DNA of 64,000 bases from Mesostigma viride (GCA_009746045.1 RPFO01000542.1:1168757-1232756); one strand, 5' to 3'; counted from the stretch's first letter, positions 9,922 to 21,785 are shown. The notes: generated by a model from the letters alone, not told the origin. Made by a program: numbers and translations.

Positions 9922-12900
9922 TTGCCGGGGCCTGGGGTGGTCGCGGGCGCGCTGGCGAGTCCCCCTGGGAGGGGCGCCGGCGTTCTCGATCCCCCTCCGC
10001 TGGGGGTCTCCCCGGTGGGCACTGCCTCCTCCGTGGCCCCGGCGGGCATGCCGGGCGCTGGTCGGGTCGTGGTGCGCGCGCCTGCCGGCCCGGCTGGGGA
10101 GACGCCGCAGGCCCCACGTCCTGCCTTTGCTGGCGCCGCTCCCCGCCACTCAGCGCCCGCTGACGGCCTTCACCGGTGTGCCGTGCTGCTTCCCACGGGG
10201 TCCCCGTGTGCTGGTGTGTTCCACAACCGTAACCTCCTCTGCCAGCACCTTCGCGCTGTGCACCCCGATCTCGGCGCGGCGGATCTGCAGGCCATGAGCT
10301 GTTACCGGTGCCCGGAAGCTCACTGCCAGCGGGTGTACTCCATTCACGGGCGCGCTCAGCACGCGCGCGCCTGTGTTGCTCAACGGCCCCTCAACCGGCC
10401 AGCAGTCCCGGCCCCCTCCCCCCTCCCGCCTCGGCTCCCACCGGCTCCCAGCCCCCGCCGCCCGACTACTCGGCCAGTTGGCGTTGGCTTGACACGGTTC
10501 CCTGGGATGCATGCGCCATCAACCCGACGTCTACCCTGACCGACCTCCCCCACCGCGCGCGTAGCCTTTTCGCGCAATGTGCAATCGTTTCTCTCCGGCG
10601 CATGCACGCCGCTCCGGACGACCCGCTGGGCTTTAAACTGCACATGGTGACCCCCCGCCTGCTCCTCACCCCTCTCGGGCGTGGTGTGCGCGGCCTCCAG
10701 GGTGCGGTTATTGCCCGTTGCCGACGCTTTCTGCAGGGGGACTGGGAGGGGCTGTTTGGCGTGCCGCCCCCGCGCACGGCCCGGCTGTCGGGGGAGGTCA
10801 ACTTCGAGCGGGTGGCCGCCGCCGTCATCCGCCTCGTCCGCGAGGGGCAGCTCAGCCGGGCCATGACCCGCTTGGAAATGGCCAAGCTGGCCCCCGCCAA
10901 TGCGGCTACCCTGGCGGCCTTGGAGGCTCTTCACCCTGCGGAGCCCGGATTCCAGCTGCCCGTGCCGGACCCCCTGCCGGCCCCCCTCCGGCTGGACCGC
11001 GACTGCTTCCTGGAGGTGATGCGTGCGGTCCCGCGGGCTTCCTCTACCGGGCCGTCGGGCTGGCGCTACGAGCACTTGGAGGTCCTGGTGGGGCATGGGG
11101 GCGAGGACATTCTCTTTGACACCCTCATTGACCTGGCGGCTGGTCGCGTTCCTCCCGCTGCGCGCGAGTGGTTAGCGGGCGCTCGCCTCCTCGCTCTGCT
11201 CAAGGGTGTCTTGCCCCCCCCGAGGGCAAGGTGCGCCCGATCGCCTGCGGTGAGGTGCTCCGCAAGCTCGTGGGCAAAGTGATCTGCCGCCAAAAGGCGC
11301 CCGAGCTCCGTGCCTTTTTCTGCCCGCCCCTCGCAGCGGGTGAGACCTCGGTGGCGGCCCAGCTGGGGGTGACGACTCCAGGCGGGGCGGATATCCTCAT
11401 CCATTCGGTGCAGGCCTACCTCGAGGCCCACCCCACCCACGCTGTCGTCAAGGTCGACTGCCACAACGCGTTCAACAGTCTGTCCCGCGCCAGCATGTTT
11501 GCGGCCGTCATGGAGTCCTTCGAGGACTTGTACGCTTGGACAGCCGTGTGCTACGGCCAGCCCGGCCAACTGGTTCACATCATGGAGGACGGCACTCGCG
11601 GCGGCCTGCTGTCGCGGTCGGGCACCCAGCAAGGGGACCCCCTGGGACCCCTGTACTTTGCCGCCCCCCTCCAGGGTTGCCTCCAAGCGGTCCATGCTGC
11701 CCACCCGGCAGTCGCTATTCAGGCCTACTTGGATGATATCTACCTTCTGGGCCCTGTGCCGGACACCACCGCGGCTCTGCTGGCACTGCAGACCGCGGTG
11801 GCCGACATCAACCTCCAGTTGACCCTGGCCAAGTGCGCGGTGTACTCGCCCCAAGGTGATTGCTCCGGCTTTCCGCCCCAGCTCTTGGGCCGGGACGAGC
11901 GCCTCCATGGGTTGGATGTCCTCGGCGTTCCGGTTGGCGACCCCGCGTTTGTCATCGATGCTCTGCGGGCCGCCCTCGAGGCACGCACTGAGGTACTGCC
12001 CTTGATTGCGCGCCTTCATGATTCGCAGACCAAGGGTCTGCTTCTGTGGTTTTGCGCTCACCCTCGCGTCGTTCACTGGCTCCGGGGCGCTCTTCCGGCT
12101 CAGGTCCGGCTGGCCGCCGAGGGCCACGACGAACGCATTACAATTCGTTCAAGTGGCCCGCCGGAGCGGCTGTACAATTTTTCCCAGTGAGCGCGCTGCC
12201 AAGTGTACTTGTGGGCAAATTTTTAGGTGCCCCGTCACTTCGAGGTACTAAAAATTAGGCTACGGTACGAATTCAGCGAATTTCAGCGAATTTTCAGTCG
12301 AACCAAAGGAAGTGACGGCAACTACCAAAAAGTTTCCGTTACGAATTTTCAGCCCAACACTCGCGCAAAATGAAGTGACGGCAACTACCAAAAAGTTTCC
12401 GTTACGAATTTTCACTCCCACACGTTTGCACAAGAGGAAGTGACGGCAACTACCAAAAAGTTTCCGTTACGAATTTTCAGTCCCACACTTCGCGCAAATT
12501 TTAGTAGGGCTGCACGCAAGCTACCTTTCAAAATTTTGCGCTAGTATGGAACGCATTTCATTCGTCTGGAGGAACGCTGCCCGCCAACTACCCCCGTTCA
12601 GAATGTTCCGCCGAAATTTACTTGAGATTTGGAAATCTGAACGTGCGCGCAAATTTTAGTAGGGCTGCACGCAAGCTACCTTTCAAAATTTTGCGCAAGT
12701 ATGGAACGCAATTCATTCGTCCGGAGGAATGCTGCTCGTCAACTGCCCCCGTTCAGAAAGTTGCGCCGAACTTTACTTGAGATTTGGAAATCTGAACGTG
12801 CGGTTGGAGTTTCGCGGGGAAACCCAAGTTCCCGAGTAATTCACCAATGACGCGCTTCGAACACTTGCCCGCTAAAACCTAAGCAGCCGCTCCGGCTGGC

Positions 12901-14163
12901 CACTTAAACGAAACGGGATGGCATCCAGTCGGCCTTGGCGCAGCTGGTCCCGGGCCCCGACCTCCCGCCACATGCTATTCGCATTGCCACCCTGCCTGCA
13001 CGGATGGGTGGCTGCGGTCTGACTCGTGCCGCCCGGCTGGCCCCAGCAGCATTTTTGGGCTCCGTCGCTCAGTCGTGGGCGGAAAGCTGCCGGCTCCTGC
13101 CCCTTTTGGCAACGGCAGCGCCTGACCTCCTGGACCCCAGCAGCCCTTTGCCCTTCGTCACCGCCATCCAGGAGGCCTATGCTGAGATCCAGCAGGCCTG
13201 TTCTCCCGTCCGTGCCGCTCAGGCGGTACAGCGCCACCTCCCTCGCGGCACTCCCTCGGTCGCCTCCGTTCAATCTCCCGCCGCATTCCCTGCTCGCGTC
13301 ATCGATAAACACCAGAAAACCTACGCGGGTATTCTGCACACGGCTGATTGGATTGCTCTTTTCGCGGACCTCAACGCCCAGGGACGTGCGTGGCTGTTCT
13401 CGCTTTCCTTGCGGAGTGTGGGCTCGGCGTACCTTCGTGCTCTTCCCATGGCCCCCCATTCGCCTTGGCTCCCAGCCACTACTCGGTGGCGCTCCGGCAC
13501 CAGCTATTTGCCCCGCAGCCTCTTGTTCCGGCCGGGCGGCCTTGTGGTAGCTGTGGGCAGCCGCTGGATCCCACGGGGACTCACTACCTTGCCTGCATGG
13601 GGGGCCAACAGAATCAGAATTGGTATTTGTATTTGTACACTGTCCTCCTGACGGTGGTGCTCGCCATGATTCGGTCGGTTTTCCCCCACGCGAACATCCG
13701 GTCCGAGGATGCGGATGGCGCTGCCTTCTATTCCCCCAACCACCGGCCTGACATCGTGGTGCTGGACTTTGAGGGGGGTGGCCGGCATCTGCTTATTGAC
13801 GTTTCGGTGGCGCGGCCCTTGGCTCTTAGCCACGTGGCTGGGGCCTCCCTCACGGCAGGTTACACGGCGGACCGGGCGGAGCGGGCCAAGCTCCTGGCCT
13901 ACGGCGACGTCGGGCACCATCGTGTGGTGCCCTTTGTCCTGGAGGAGTTTGGGGCCATGGGGCCCCTGACCTCCGCCTTCTTCAAGGAGTGCTGCCGGCT
14001 CCGGGACGGGACCGGCTGGACCTGGAGGGCCAGCGGGCCCCATGGTCGGCGCGGACCTGGACGCCATATTGGCGTCAGCGCTTGTCGGTGGCGCTGACTC
14101 GGGCCATGGCTGACATCATGCTCCGCCGTACGCGGGCTGATTTTGCGGTGCAGCAGGGCTATT
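9922..14163 (+). pseudogene. R2-like LINE polyprotein: zinc fingers, RT and REL endonuclease, broken
   Basis: A single LINE ORF in four or more frames. N-terminal putative zinc fingers: CAGVFHNRNLLCQHLRAVH (about 10210-10265) and CYRC...HCQRVYSIHGRAQHARAC. Then PSGWRYEHLEVL (about 11055), RT segments (KVDCHNAFNSL about 11455; SGTQQGDPLGP about 11620; AYLDDIYLLG about 11725), post-RT GGCGLTRAA, CCHC knuckle and the RPDIVV...LIDVSV endonuclease. Frame shifts lie at C runs near 10400 and 11213-11221, at a 6-C run near 13450 (7 C in copy 1), and near 14005 (GGGACGGGACC against GGGAGGACC in copy 1). A MITE splits the gene at 12139. RT and REL identity are certain; the number of true mutations is not. 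Stop at about 14161. Confidence 0.85.
12139..12920 (+). mobile_element. 782-bp MITE with ~30-bp terminal inverted repeats, copy 1
   Basis: Inserted in the R2-like LINE: copy 1 of that LINE (near 3790) shows the uninterrupted sequence ACGCATCCAG. GCAT flanks both sides (12135-12138, 12921-12924). Ends are imperfect inverted repeats (TTCGTTCAAGTGGCCCGCCG and, inverted, TTCGTTTAAGTGGCCAGCCG). The interior has about three tandem ~60-bp units containing AAGTGACGGCAACTACC and CCGTTACGAATTTTCA, plus two ~130-bp units beginning CGCAAATTTTAGTAGGGCTG. No coding capacity. Confidence 0.8.
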
Positions 14164-14309
14164 AGGTTCCTCCCGTTAGGCGTTTCCATTGGTCTTATCG
14201 TAGTATAGAGCTTTGACATGGCTCTGTATATAGGTTTATAGCTGGGCGTTTGCTTTGGTTTGAGTGATTTCACTCTGCTGTAAGTAATTATATTTTTAAC
14301 ATATATGCG

Positions 14310-14735
14310 CGTGGGCCACTTGCAAAGGCTAAGCCTATCTAATCTACACTACTGGTATATTCCCTTGTCTGGGGTGGCAGGAGGGGCCTGCCAGGGCTTG
14401 TGGTCAGCGTGGATGACCGCCCCCCTCCAGTATACCGGCTTCCCCCCTGAACGCTGCCGGAGCTGAAGGTAGGTTGGCCTTAGCTCGCGTCGCCGCTGTT
14501 AATTGCTGGGCCAAGGTCAAGTCGTCGTCCAGCGTGAAGCGAGTCTCCGAGAGCTTCTTGCGGCATTTAAGGAACGCCAGCTTGTCCGTCATGTACTTAA
14601 AGGTGAGGAGCACGGGTGCCGGGCCAGCCTTACCCGGCCGCGCGCGGGGATCGAGGCGGACAGCCGACATGTCCAGCTCACCAGTGAGTTGCATGGGGGC
14701 AAGAATGCCGGCGCGCTTAAATGCCTCAAGGACAC
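14310..14735 (-). pseudogene. L1-ORF1-like gene, C-terminal half of the split copy
   Basis: Minus-strand frame 14404-14694 plus upstream codons: VLEAFKRAGILAPMQL, then APVLLTFKYMTDKLAFLKCR (RRM-like) and TLDDDLTLAQQ. It aligns with the 8.5-9.0 kb copy (FESKILTRMGLLGEIKL; LLLIFESPADKISFLRR). Its N-terminal half is at 18.7-19.1 kb; about 4 kb of foreign sequence lies between. A small insertion (TTAA) near 14500 shifts the frame after TLAQQL. Confidence 0.6.
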
Positions 14736-14879
14736 ATCAATCCGAAAACCCATTTTCTTCCCCTGGAAAATATTTGGAGATGGAATAATGGTCAGTTTGA
14801 CCTCAAATTTGGCACCAAGGTTCCTTATCAGATATCTTATGATGCCATGTGGTCAAAAAAATTTTTGGGAGTTGGCAGC

Positions 14880-15860
14880 ATGGTAACATGGTGACATTTG
14901 CTAGCAAAAAATACCGTATTTTCAGCACTTTCTGGCATGTATGCATATATAATGACATCAAATGAACTCAGTTGGGCCTGGAACTTTGCACATGTTTTAA
15001 ACACATTCCATGCAGCATGCCCACAAAGTTTCAGGCTGGTTGGATGACAAATGGGTGACAAATGCTAGCATAAATACCCCAAAAATGCAGTTTTTCATGG
15101 TTTTTTAAGGGTTTTATCACACATATGCATACATAATGACACCAAATGAACTCAGTTGGGCCTGGAACTTTGCACATGTTTTAAACATATCCCATAAAGC
15201 ACGCCCACAAAGTTTCAGGCTGGTTGGATGACAAATGGGTGACAAATGCTAGCATAAATACCCCAAAAATGCAGTTTTTCATGGTTTTCCAAGGGTTTTA
15301 TCACACATATGCATACATAATGACATCAAATGAACTCAGTTGGGCCTGGAACTTTGCACATGTTTTAAACACATCCCATAAAGCACGCCCACAAAGTTTC
15401 AGGCTGGTTGGAAGAACAAATTGGTGACAAATGCTAGCATAAATACCCCAAAAATGCAGTTTTTCATGGTTTTCCAAGGGTTTTATCACACATATGCATA
15501 CATAATGACGTCAAATGAACTCAGTTGGGCCTGGAACTTTGCACATGTTCTAAACACATCCCATGCAGCATGCCCACAAAGTTTCAGGCTGGTTGGAAGA
15601 ACAAATTGGTGACAAATGCTAGCATAAATACCCCAAAAATGCAGTTTTTCATGGTTTTTTAAGGGTTTTATCACACATATGCATGCCAAATGAGCTCAGT
15701 TGGAGCTGGAACTTTGCACATGTTCTAAACACATCCCATGCAGCATGCCCACAAAGTTTCAGGCTGGTTGGATGACAAATCAGTGGTGACAAATGCCAGC
15801 ATAAATACCCCAAAAATGCAGTTTTTCATGGTTTTCCAAGGGTTTTATCACGCATGTCCA
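14880..15860. repeat. 184-bp tandem satellite, about five copies
   Basis: The landmark GCCTGGAACTTTGCACATGT begins at 14976, 15160, 15344 and 15529 (spacing 184, 184, 185), with a fifth copy at 15705 after an 8-base deletion. Units include CACAAAGTTTCAGGCTGGTT, GACAAATGCTAGCATAAATA and ATGCAGTTTTTCATGG. Because 184 is not a multiple of three, the similar short frames seen in each unit are by-products. Confidence 0.9.
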
Positions 15861-16038
15861 TGGCAATCATCCACTTTGGTGTATACAAGGTTCCAAAACA
15901 ACACATCATTACATTATGCATCATATTTACAATGCAGGAATGCATAATTGGGGGCACACGCCCATAATACAATGCATGAATAACACACCTACTATAGCCA
16001 GCTAGCTAATGGCCAATGCCACACCCGGAGGCACATTC

Positions 16039-18306
16039 TCACGGCCCTGCTGCATCCTTTTCCTTTTCTTCTCCTCTGCCTGTGACGTACAAGGGCCTGC
16101 CCCCGAGGCTCTCATCTACCAGCTTGTGGAGCACCCTGACGTTGGTGACCTGCTGCAGCACCCCTACCCCCATGGCACGCTTGGCCTCACCCTTGGGGCA
16201 GGTGGAGGGGTGGGTGCGACGGTTGGTCTGGGTTCTCATCACCCCCTTCTTCAGTGCATGCGTGTGCTCTAATGCCTGGCCAGAGAAGAACTGTAGGTTA
16301 CCCCACTTGAGGATGGCAGTTGGCAGGTGGTCTACCGCAATGTGGTAGTAGAGGGTGAGGTTCTCAGCTGCCGTGGCTTTGACTAGGGCATCTGACGCCT
16401 TGATGGCAGCTGCCTTGACCCTGTCTGCCACACCCTGCCTGACTGGGCTGCCCTCTACCCCATCATCCTCAAATGGCCTGGCTACCTCCTTCCAGAACCC
16501 TCTCAGGGCGTCTAGGGAGCCCTGCATGACAGGGCGCATGTTGTGCCCTGGTGGGAACACGATGTCCAGCAGCATGTCGCCACTGTTGAGCACGCTGTGG
16601 GCTTCCCTACCGATGATCGTCACCCTCTCACTCAAGTCCCCCTTCCCCTGCGTCTTCTTGCGTGCCTTTACCTGCTCTTTCTTGACTGCACAATGCACCT
16701 TATCCTTCAGCACGTGCAAGAGAGTGTCCTCATCCTTGGCCAGCAGGTGGTCTAGCACTACCCTCTGCAGCCATGTTGTTACCATGTTGAGCTCCATGTG
16801 CAGCATGCAGAGGATGATGTGGGTGAGGGGGACGTTGAAGATGGGTGGCCTGCCAAAGAACTGCCCATAGTGGGCCCTAGCAAAGGCCGCACTCTGTGTG
16901 GGGTTCCTGGGCTCACTCTCATCCTGGTCATCCTCATCGTGGAAGTGAAGACCACACGCGGGGCAGTCATATGGGAACTCACCATACGCGTGTGCCATCT
17001 TCCGCATGTCCTCTAGCGTCCTCAGGTCGTGCACCACGCGTCCCAGCGTCCACTCGTGGAGCTGGCCCTTGCTCATGTGGCACCAGGGGCAGGGGTAGGT
17101 ACCTGAGCACCCCACCAACCCCAGCACGGCGTGCAGCCACGCCAGGTCCCCCCCCAATGCCACCTCCAACTCACGCCTCAGGCTGCCCTCCACCCCCCCC
17201 CTGCCTGCCTGATTTCCTCCAGCTCCCTCACCAATCGTTCCGTGACCTCACCAAGGATGTTGTAGTCATCATCACGCCCCTTGGACATGACGAGCTCCTG
17301 CAGCTTGCTAGGGGATTGGTGCATCCATACCTCACTGCCCGGCTGGCCCTGATGGCGCATGAGGCGGCCAGCGATGCTCAGTGCCTTGAAGCCCCGGGCC
17401 ATCTTGGCCCCATCTCCCAAGATCTGGTAAAGAAGCTTTTGCCTACCCTTGAACCCGCTCGGGTCGGCACGCAGGTCTTGCATCAAGGCTGCCAGCAAGC
17501 TGCTTGTGACCAACGTGCCGTCCTCACTCTGCTCGATGCCCATCTCTTCTAGCATGTTTTTCATCTCCTCTGCTATCTTGTGCTTGGTGGGCAGCTTTGG
17601 GAAGTTGGCCCCTGCGCTAGTGGTCCTAGGCAGGTACGACTGGGTGGCCTCATCAAACATGCAACTAAGCAGCTGCCTTAATGTGTTGTACTTGTCATAG
17701 CTAATCCCCATCCTGAGCTTCAAGGCTATGGCAAGGACCAGGTCCCATGCCGCCTCAACCTCCCCTACCACATGCATCCTCATGCAGTTTCTCAAGCATG
17801 CCGCTATCCCTGATGATGTATGCTTCTAGCACTTCAGGGTTGTGGGCCAGGTATGATGGGATGACATCACCTGCCACCTCTACTGCAAAGGTCTCTTCTA
17901 GCCAGTTGGCCACCCTCTCACTGAAATCATACTCCCTCTTCTTGGGATCTGCCTTCCCACCCACAACCCGTGGATTGCTGCAACCCAAGGTCCTGCCCTT
18001 CGGTGCCCTGCCCACCTCCACTCGTGCCTCAGCAGCGTACCGCTTGGCCTGCTTGACCTCCCTCCTCAACTCCTCTACCAATGCCTCTAGCTCCTGCACT
18101 CTGCGTACCAATACATCATTGTGCTCCTTCAGCCTCCCTATCTCATTCTGCCTGATGGTGAGACCCTCATTCAGACGCTTCATCGTCCTGCCGTGATCCG
18201 TAACCCCGCGAGGTATGCTTGCTGTAGGTGTCGTGCGTTGGAAGCCCCTCAACCCAGGTTTCACATTCAAACCTTGTGATATTTCCCTTTCCACTACTGC
18301 ATTCAT
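16039..18306 (-). pseudogene. Unrecognised coiled-coil/zinc protein gene, possibly a transposase, two frameshifts
   Basis: Three minus-strand frames join into one protein of about 750 residues. 18306-17755: coiled coil (NEIGRLKEHNDVLVRRVQEL...LEELRREVKQAKR). 17795-17178: helical middle. 17193-16039: zinc-type CPWC...CPACGLHFH, then PLTHIILCMLHMELNMV, and near the C-terminus ILKWGNLQFFSGQALEHTH. The second break is at a nine-C run (17193-17201): one more base restores the frame, so an indel or base error is likely. The first is in the 17755-17795 overlap. A C-terminal 'G-x-L-x-x-F-S-x-Q-x-L-E' motif also occurs, as I recall, in large transposon-associated protein families of animals and algae (KDZ-like transposases are one possibility). 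That link is weak inference. It is the only long gene of the inserted block. Confidence 0.5.
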
Positions 18307-18527
18307 ACCCGGCCCAAACCATATTATGCATTAATTATATCATTGATAATAGAGGTGACCAATGCATGCACATTATACAATGCAAAGTTGAAGCAAGACA
18401 TGTCAATAGCTTTATCATAAACATCAATAATCAGTCATAAAGGCATCATCATCACCACGTATATCCATCATCATCACTATCACCATGATGATGATCATTG
18501 TCAACTAGCATGCACCTGCATGCCACA
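18307..18527. other. AT-rich spacer with CAT/ATC microsatellite
   Basis: Upstream of the unrecognised gene (minus-strand sense); contains CATCATCATCACC-type runs around 18440-18495. It may hold the gene's promoter or an intron; nothing decisive is visible. Confidence 0.4.
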
Positions 18528-19139
18528 TTACTTCTTCACCCAGAAACCCCTTTCATCACGGTACTCAATCTTTGGTGGCCACACGTAAGGGCCATGCTTG
18601 GCCTCCCATGCTGCCAGCTTCTTGTAATCTACCTTGTAGTTAAATATCCCTGCTCTTATATTTCTCATATCCTCATCATCACAGCCCCGATATGGATCCT
18701 CGGGGTCCGTGCGAGTGGTATCCTGGTCGAGACTCGTGGAGGTCTCACCTGCCGGCTGGTCGAAGTGCTTGACGATGACATTGTGGCTGCGCTTGTCGAG
18801 CTCGGCCGCCTCGCGAAGGTCGAGGGCTTGTTGCTTGAGTTGTGCCGTGATGGTGGAGGTGGTGGAGGTGGTGTGCTGCTTGAGCAAGTCCGCCCAGGTG
18901 GAGGGAGCATCGCCGGCCGGGCCAGCAGGCGCCGGCTGGGCGGCGATGTCCTTCACCGCCTGGGCGGTGAGGCCGGCGGGGTCATGCAAGCACTCAAGGG
19001 CGGTGGCGGTGGCTTGAAGGCGTTGGTCGAGGTCGAGGAGCTGGGCTGTGATGTCGGCAGTGGAGGCGGAAATGGCAGTGGAGGTGGAGGCGGCGGCGGT
19101 GGATCGAAATGTGAGGAAGATCAGTAGCCAGCGTGCCAC
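18528..19139 (-). pseudogene. L1-ORF1-like gene, N-terminal half, running into an unrelated 50-residue tail
   Basis: 203-codon frame. Residues ~1-60 are T/A/S-rich with heptad-like leucines; AVKDIAAQPAPAGPAGDAPS and TWADLLKQ match the copies at 9.06-9.12 and 20.04-20.11 kb. LDLREAAELDKRSHNVIVKHF is the linker into the RRM-like domain that continues at 14.73 kb. From about 18700 downward the frame reads DPYRGCDDEDM...YRDERGFWVKK, absent from other copies, so it belongs to the inserted block. The frame ends at AAGAAGTAATG, which contains a possible GT donor. No matching in-frame acceptor was confirmed. Confidence 0.5.
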
Positions 19140-19149
19140 CGATTGCTGC

Positions 19150-19815
19150 TAAGTCGGCAGCAAGGGGGGTCACGTGCTGCTGAAAGGCTTCCGCGAGGAT
19201 GGAACGAAGTGTGCATGGGGGCGGAGATGGATGAGAGTTAGATTAGTTCGGTTTCGCGGCTTTGCCCCCCCCTCCATCCATCCACGGGAATATGTGCTAC
19301 ACTTCCTGTTCTCACGTATGGGGCCGAGACGTGGCCCCTCACCGCCGACCTGGCCCGCAAGCTGGACGGCGCGGTCACCAGCATGCTGCGTTCCATTTTC
19401 AGAGTAGGATATGCTGCTCATGTCCGCAATGAGGACCTGTACCAGGGCATGCCCTATATCACCAGCACCATTAAGCAGCGACGCCTGCAGCTAGTAGGGC
19501 ACCTAGCTCGCACCAACCAGGTAGACACCTCACGTGGCCGGCCCCCGCAGGACTGCGACCAGCCCAGCCTGGCCGGCACGTCCTGACGTGGGCCGGGCCC
19601 AGTGAATCATGTTAGACGCCGCAAGGCCCACACCTTCAAAGAACAGCTAGTAGCCGGAGGATCGACATGGGGGCCCTAGGCCTCTCTGTGATTTGGAAGA
19701 AGATGATGGACAAGGCCCAGTGGGCCCAGGTCATAGAGGACAACGAGCCCCCCCCCGTGGGGAAGCGCCCGCGTGTGCAATCCCGTGGGAGGCACGCCAG
19801 ACAGCTCCCCTAGGG
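19150..19815 (+). pseudogene. LINE ORF2 C-terminal fragment
   Basis: Reads LTYGAETWPLTADLARKLDG..MLRSIFRV...YQGMPYITSTIKQRRLQLVGHLAR (about 19307-19515), the region following RT in many APE-type LINEs ('LLYG.E.W.L......LD....LR.I......RRL...GHLAR'). After a frame change it continues as DMGALGLSVIWKKMMDKAQW to a stop near 19815. It is related to, but more diverged than, the copies at 28.3, 33.5 and 43.6 kb. A (CATC)n run at 19917-19940 is a probable 3' tail, so 5' truncation is likely. Confidence 0.75.
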
Positions 19816-20146
19816 CAGCGTGCGGCTGTCTAGATAGATGTTGTAGTTAGAATGCTGTTAGATAGATGTAGTATGTAGCCGAGGTAGATAGATTAGACCG
19901 GTAGGACTGTTTGCACCCATCCATCCATCCATCCATCCATCAGGGTTAATGCTCCGTGACTCCCCAACGGGAGCACGAGTCTTAATTAATGTGCTACATG
20001 ATCTCCCAACGGAGTCATGTTATAATTTAATTTAATTTTTGATCGCCGGCCAGGCCAGCAGGGGCTGGCTTGGCGGCAATTTCCTTCACCGCCTGGGCGG
20101 TGAGGCCTGCGGTGTTTTGCAGGACCTCGATGGCGATTGCATTGTC
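19816..20146. repeat. LINE 3' tail microsatellite and a short ORF1-like fragment
   Basis: Contains (CATC)n at 19917-19940. At 20041-20115 a piece matches the minus-strand N-terminal part of the ORF1-like gene (GATCGCCGGCCAGGCCAGCA; compare 18910-18975). The remaining ~150 bases show nothing identifiable. Confidence 0.55.
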
Positions 20147-21191
20147 TTTAACCCGTGTTTTTTTAATTAGAACGCGATATATCGCGTTGTAAGCTTTCAG
20201 TTTTAGAACGCGTATAGCACCTAAGGAATTTTTTTTTTCATGGTCATGTATATATACTTTCCTGAAAGCCCATAAATCAAAGGATTTTTTTAGCTACTCA
20301 GACCTACAAAATGCTTAAATTCATTAGAGAGATACACTGGTTTGAACACAGGGGGGTCTGACCATGACCGCGATTTCTTGACCCTAGGTCACAAGTCATG
20401 TGCTTATTCACAAATGGTTCATGAAAAAAATCTGGCTTCTTGCACGAGCTATGGGCAACATATGCAGGCTCTGTGAAACAAAACTCAGGCCCATTGGGCC
20501 ACTGGAGCTATTTTTCATTAGCATCACAATTACAACGCAGTACAACGCAGTGGGAAAAATGAGAGCCCTTCACAACATGACGCAACCACACGAGCCCCAT
20601 AAACGGGGCCATAGTGAGCTTGGAGGGTCAAAACGTTGAAAATAGGTGTTGTATAAGTTATACAGCATCAAACATGCATCAAACATCATGACTGGATGAC
20701 CTAATATGACTGAATCAGGCAGCCATAGCCAAAGCATCATCCACTCTCACAACGTGTTGAGCACATGCCTCGTGGGAACGGGTGCTGGGTTTTCATTCCA
20801 TAACGCGTGCAATACTGAAAGAAAGAGGCACGTGCAATGCAAGGCTTGGATAGGTTGAGTGATCCATGAGCTTACATGCAGGCAAAGATGACGCTGGAAT
20901 GCATGCTAGCAAATATGGTGGCAAGATGCTAACAACACATGATTATACACCATGATTATGGGCACCTAGCTGATCTTCTTGCACAATCAACGCAGTATAA
21001 ACCATCAACATCCAATCCTCACAACATATGCACGGCTTGACGACGTATACAGCACCTAAATACTGCACAACTGCAACCTGCTATGGCTGACATGCAAGCA
21101 ACGTCGAGTAGGATGGCGGTCTTAGAGAGGCTGGGCAGAGGTCGGTAGAAATAAGTGGAAAACTGGCAGAAACTAGGTAGAAACACGATAT

Positions 21192-21327
21192 TCTATTAAC
21201 CGTGGAACTCCAGGGTAACCAGACTCTTTATTAAAACAATGAGTGGAGCACATACAAAAGGCAGGCCACATCCCGGCCGCCGATGCTCATGGGAACACTT
21301 ATTGCTTGGCAAAGGCTAGCCTTACCC
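21192..21327 (-). repeat. Split direct repeat B2
   Basis: 136-bp copy of B1 at the 3' terminus, directly abutting target sequence. About 25 bases (21328-21352) separate it from A2. Confidence 0.88.
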
Positions 21328-21352
21328 CCAAACACGCAGGGAGGGTGGGCGG

Positions 21353-21785
21353 GAAAAGAAAAGAGGCCGACCTTAGCTAGGTGGGTTTGTTTTTGTCCTT
21401 TTTTGCGTGTCATGCGGCCTTGGCCCGGACGGCATTTTTTCGCCACGCAAATGTTGCGTCTGAACAAATGACGCAATGTGGCGTTCTAATTGCCGGCAGC
21501 TTACGTAAGGCTGCCGGGGCTATTAGGTCACATATTGCGTGAGAGAAAGAATCTAGATCTAGTTAATCACTACGCCATGAGCCAAGAAACCTAGACAGTG
21601 GCAGGTTTATATCTCAACGTAGCTCCTGCCACCTGGCCAAGAAAAACTGGCCAAAGCTTTGGCCACGACTGATCCGGATCAGGCCGCACCGGCCTCAAAA
21701 GGTTTGTCACGTGAACCCAATAACCTAGCTATAGCGGCTACCCTTCCATCTCACTATAAAGAAACTATGTTCAGAGAACCACGAT
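21353..21785 (-). repeat. Split direct repeat A2
   Basis: 433-bp copy of A1, lying between B1 and B2 at the 3' end of the retroelement. Confidence 0.88.

Larger units (their letters stand above)
9913..14299 (+). mobile_element. R2-like (REL-endonuclease) LINE, copy 2, near full length
   Basis: Bounded by a 10-bp target duplication CATATATGCG (9903-9912 and 14300-14309). It contains N-terminal zinc fingers, reverse transcriptase, CCHC knuckle and restriction-like endonuclease, and ends in ...TATTTTTAA like copy 1. Without the nested MITE and its duplication it is about 3.6 kb, right for a single-ORF REL-type LINE. It is inserted in the 3' region of an ORF1-only element, within about 50 bp of the equivalent position used by copy 1. 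Confidence 0.88.
14736..18700 (-). mobile_element. ~4-kb insertion carrying a 184-bp satellite and a three-frame gene, ends not resolved
   Basis: The two halves of one ORF1-like gene lie on either side, so the intervening block was inserted. It holds a tandem satellite at its left and a minus-strand gene at its right. I could not find convincing terminal inverted repeats or a target duplication by eye; the limits are set only by where the flanking coding sequence stops matching. Confidence 0.5.

Noticed and set aside
11066-12127. 353-codon minus-strand frame
   Set aside because: Antisense of the R2-like LINE reverse transcriptase; GC bias keeps the opposite strand open.
14880-15860. Repeated ~65-codon frames of similar sequence on both strands
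   Set aside because: They arise once per 184-bp satellite unit and cannot be continuous, since the unit is not a multiple of three.
14880-15860. CRISPR array
   Set aside because: Whole units repeat with no unique spacers, and the genome is eukaryotic.
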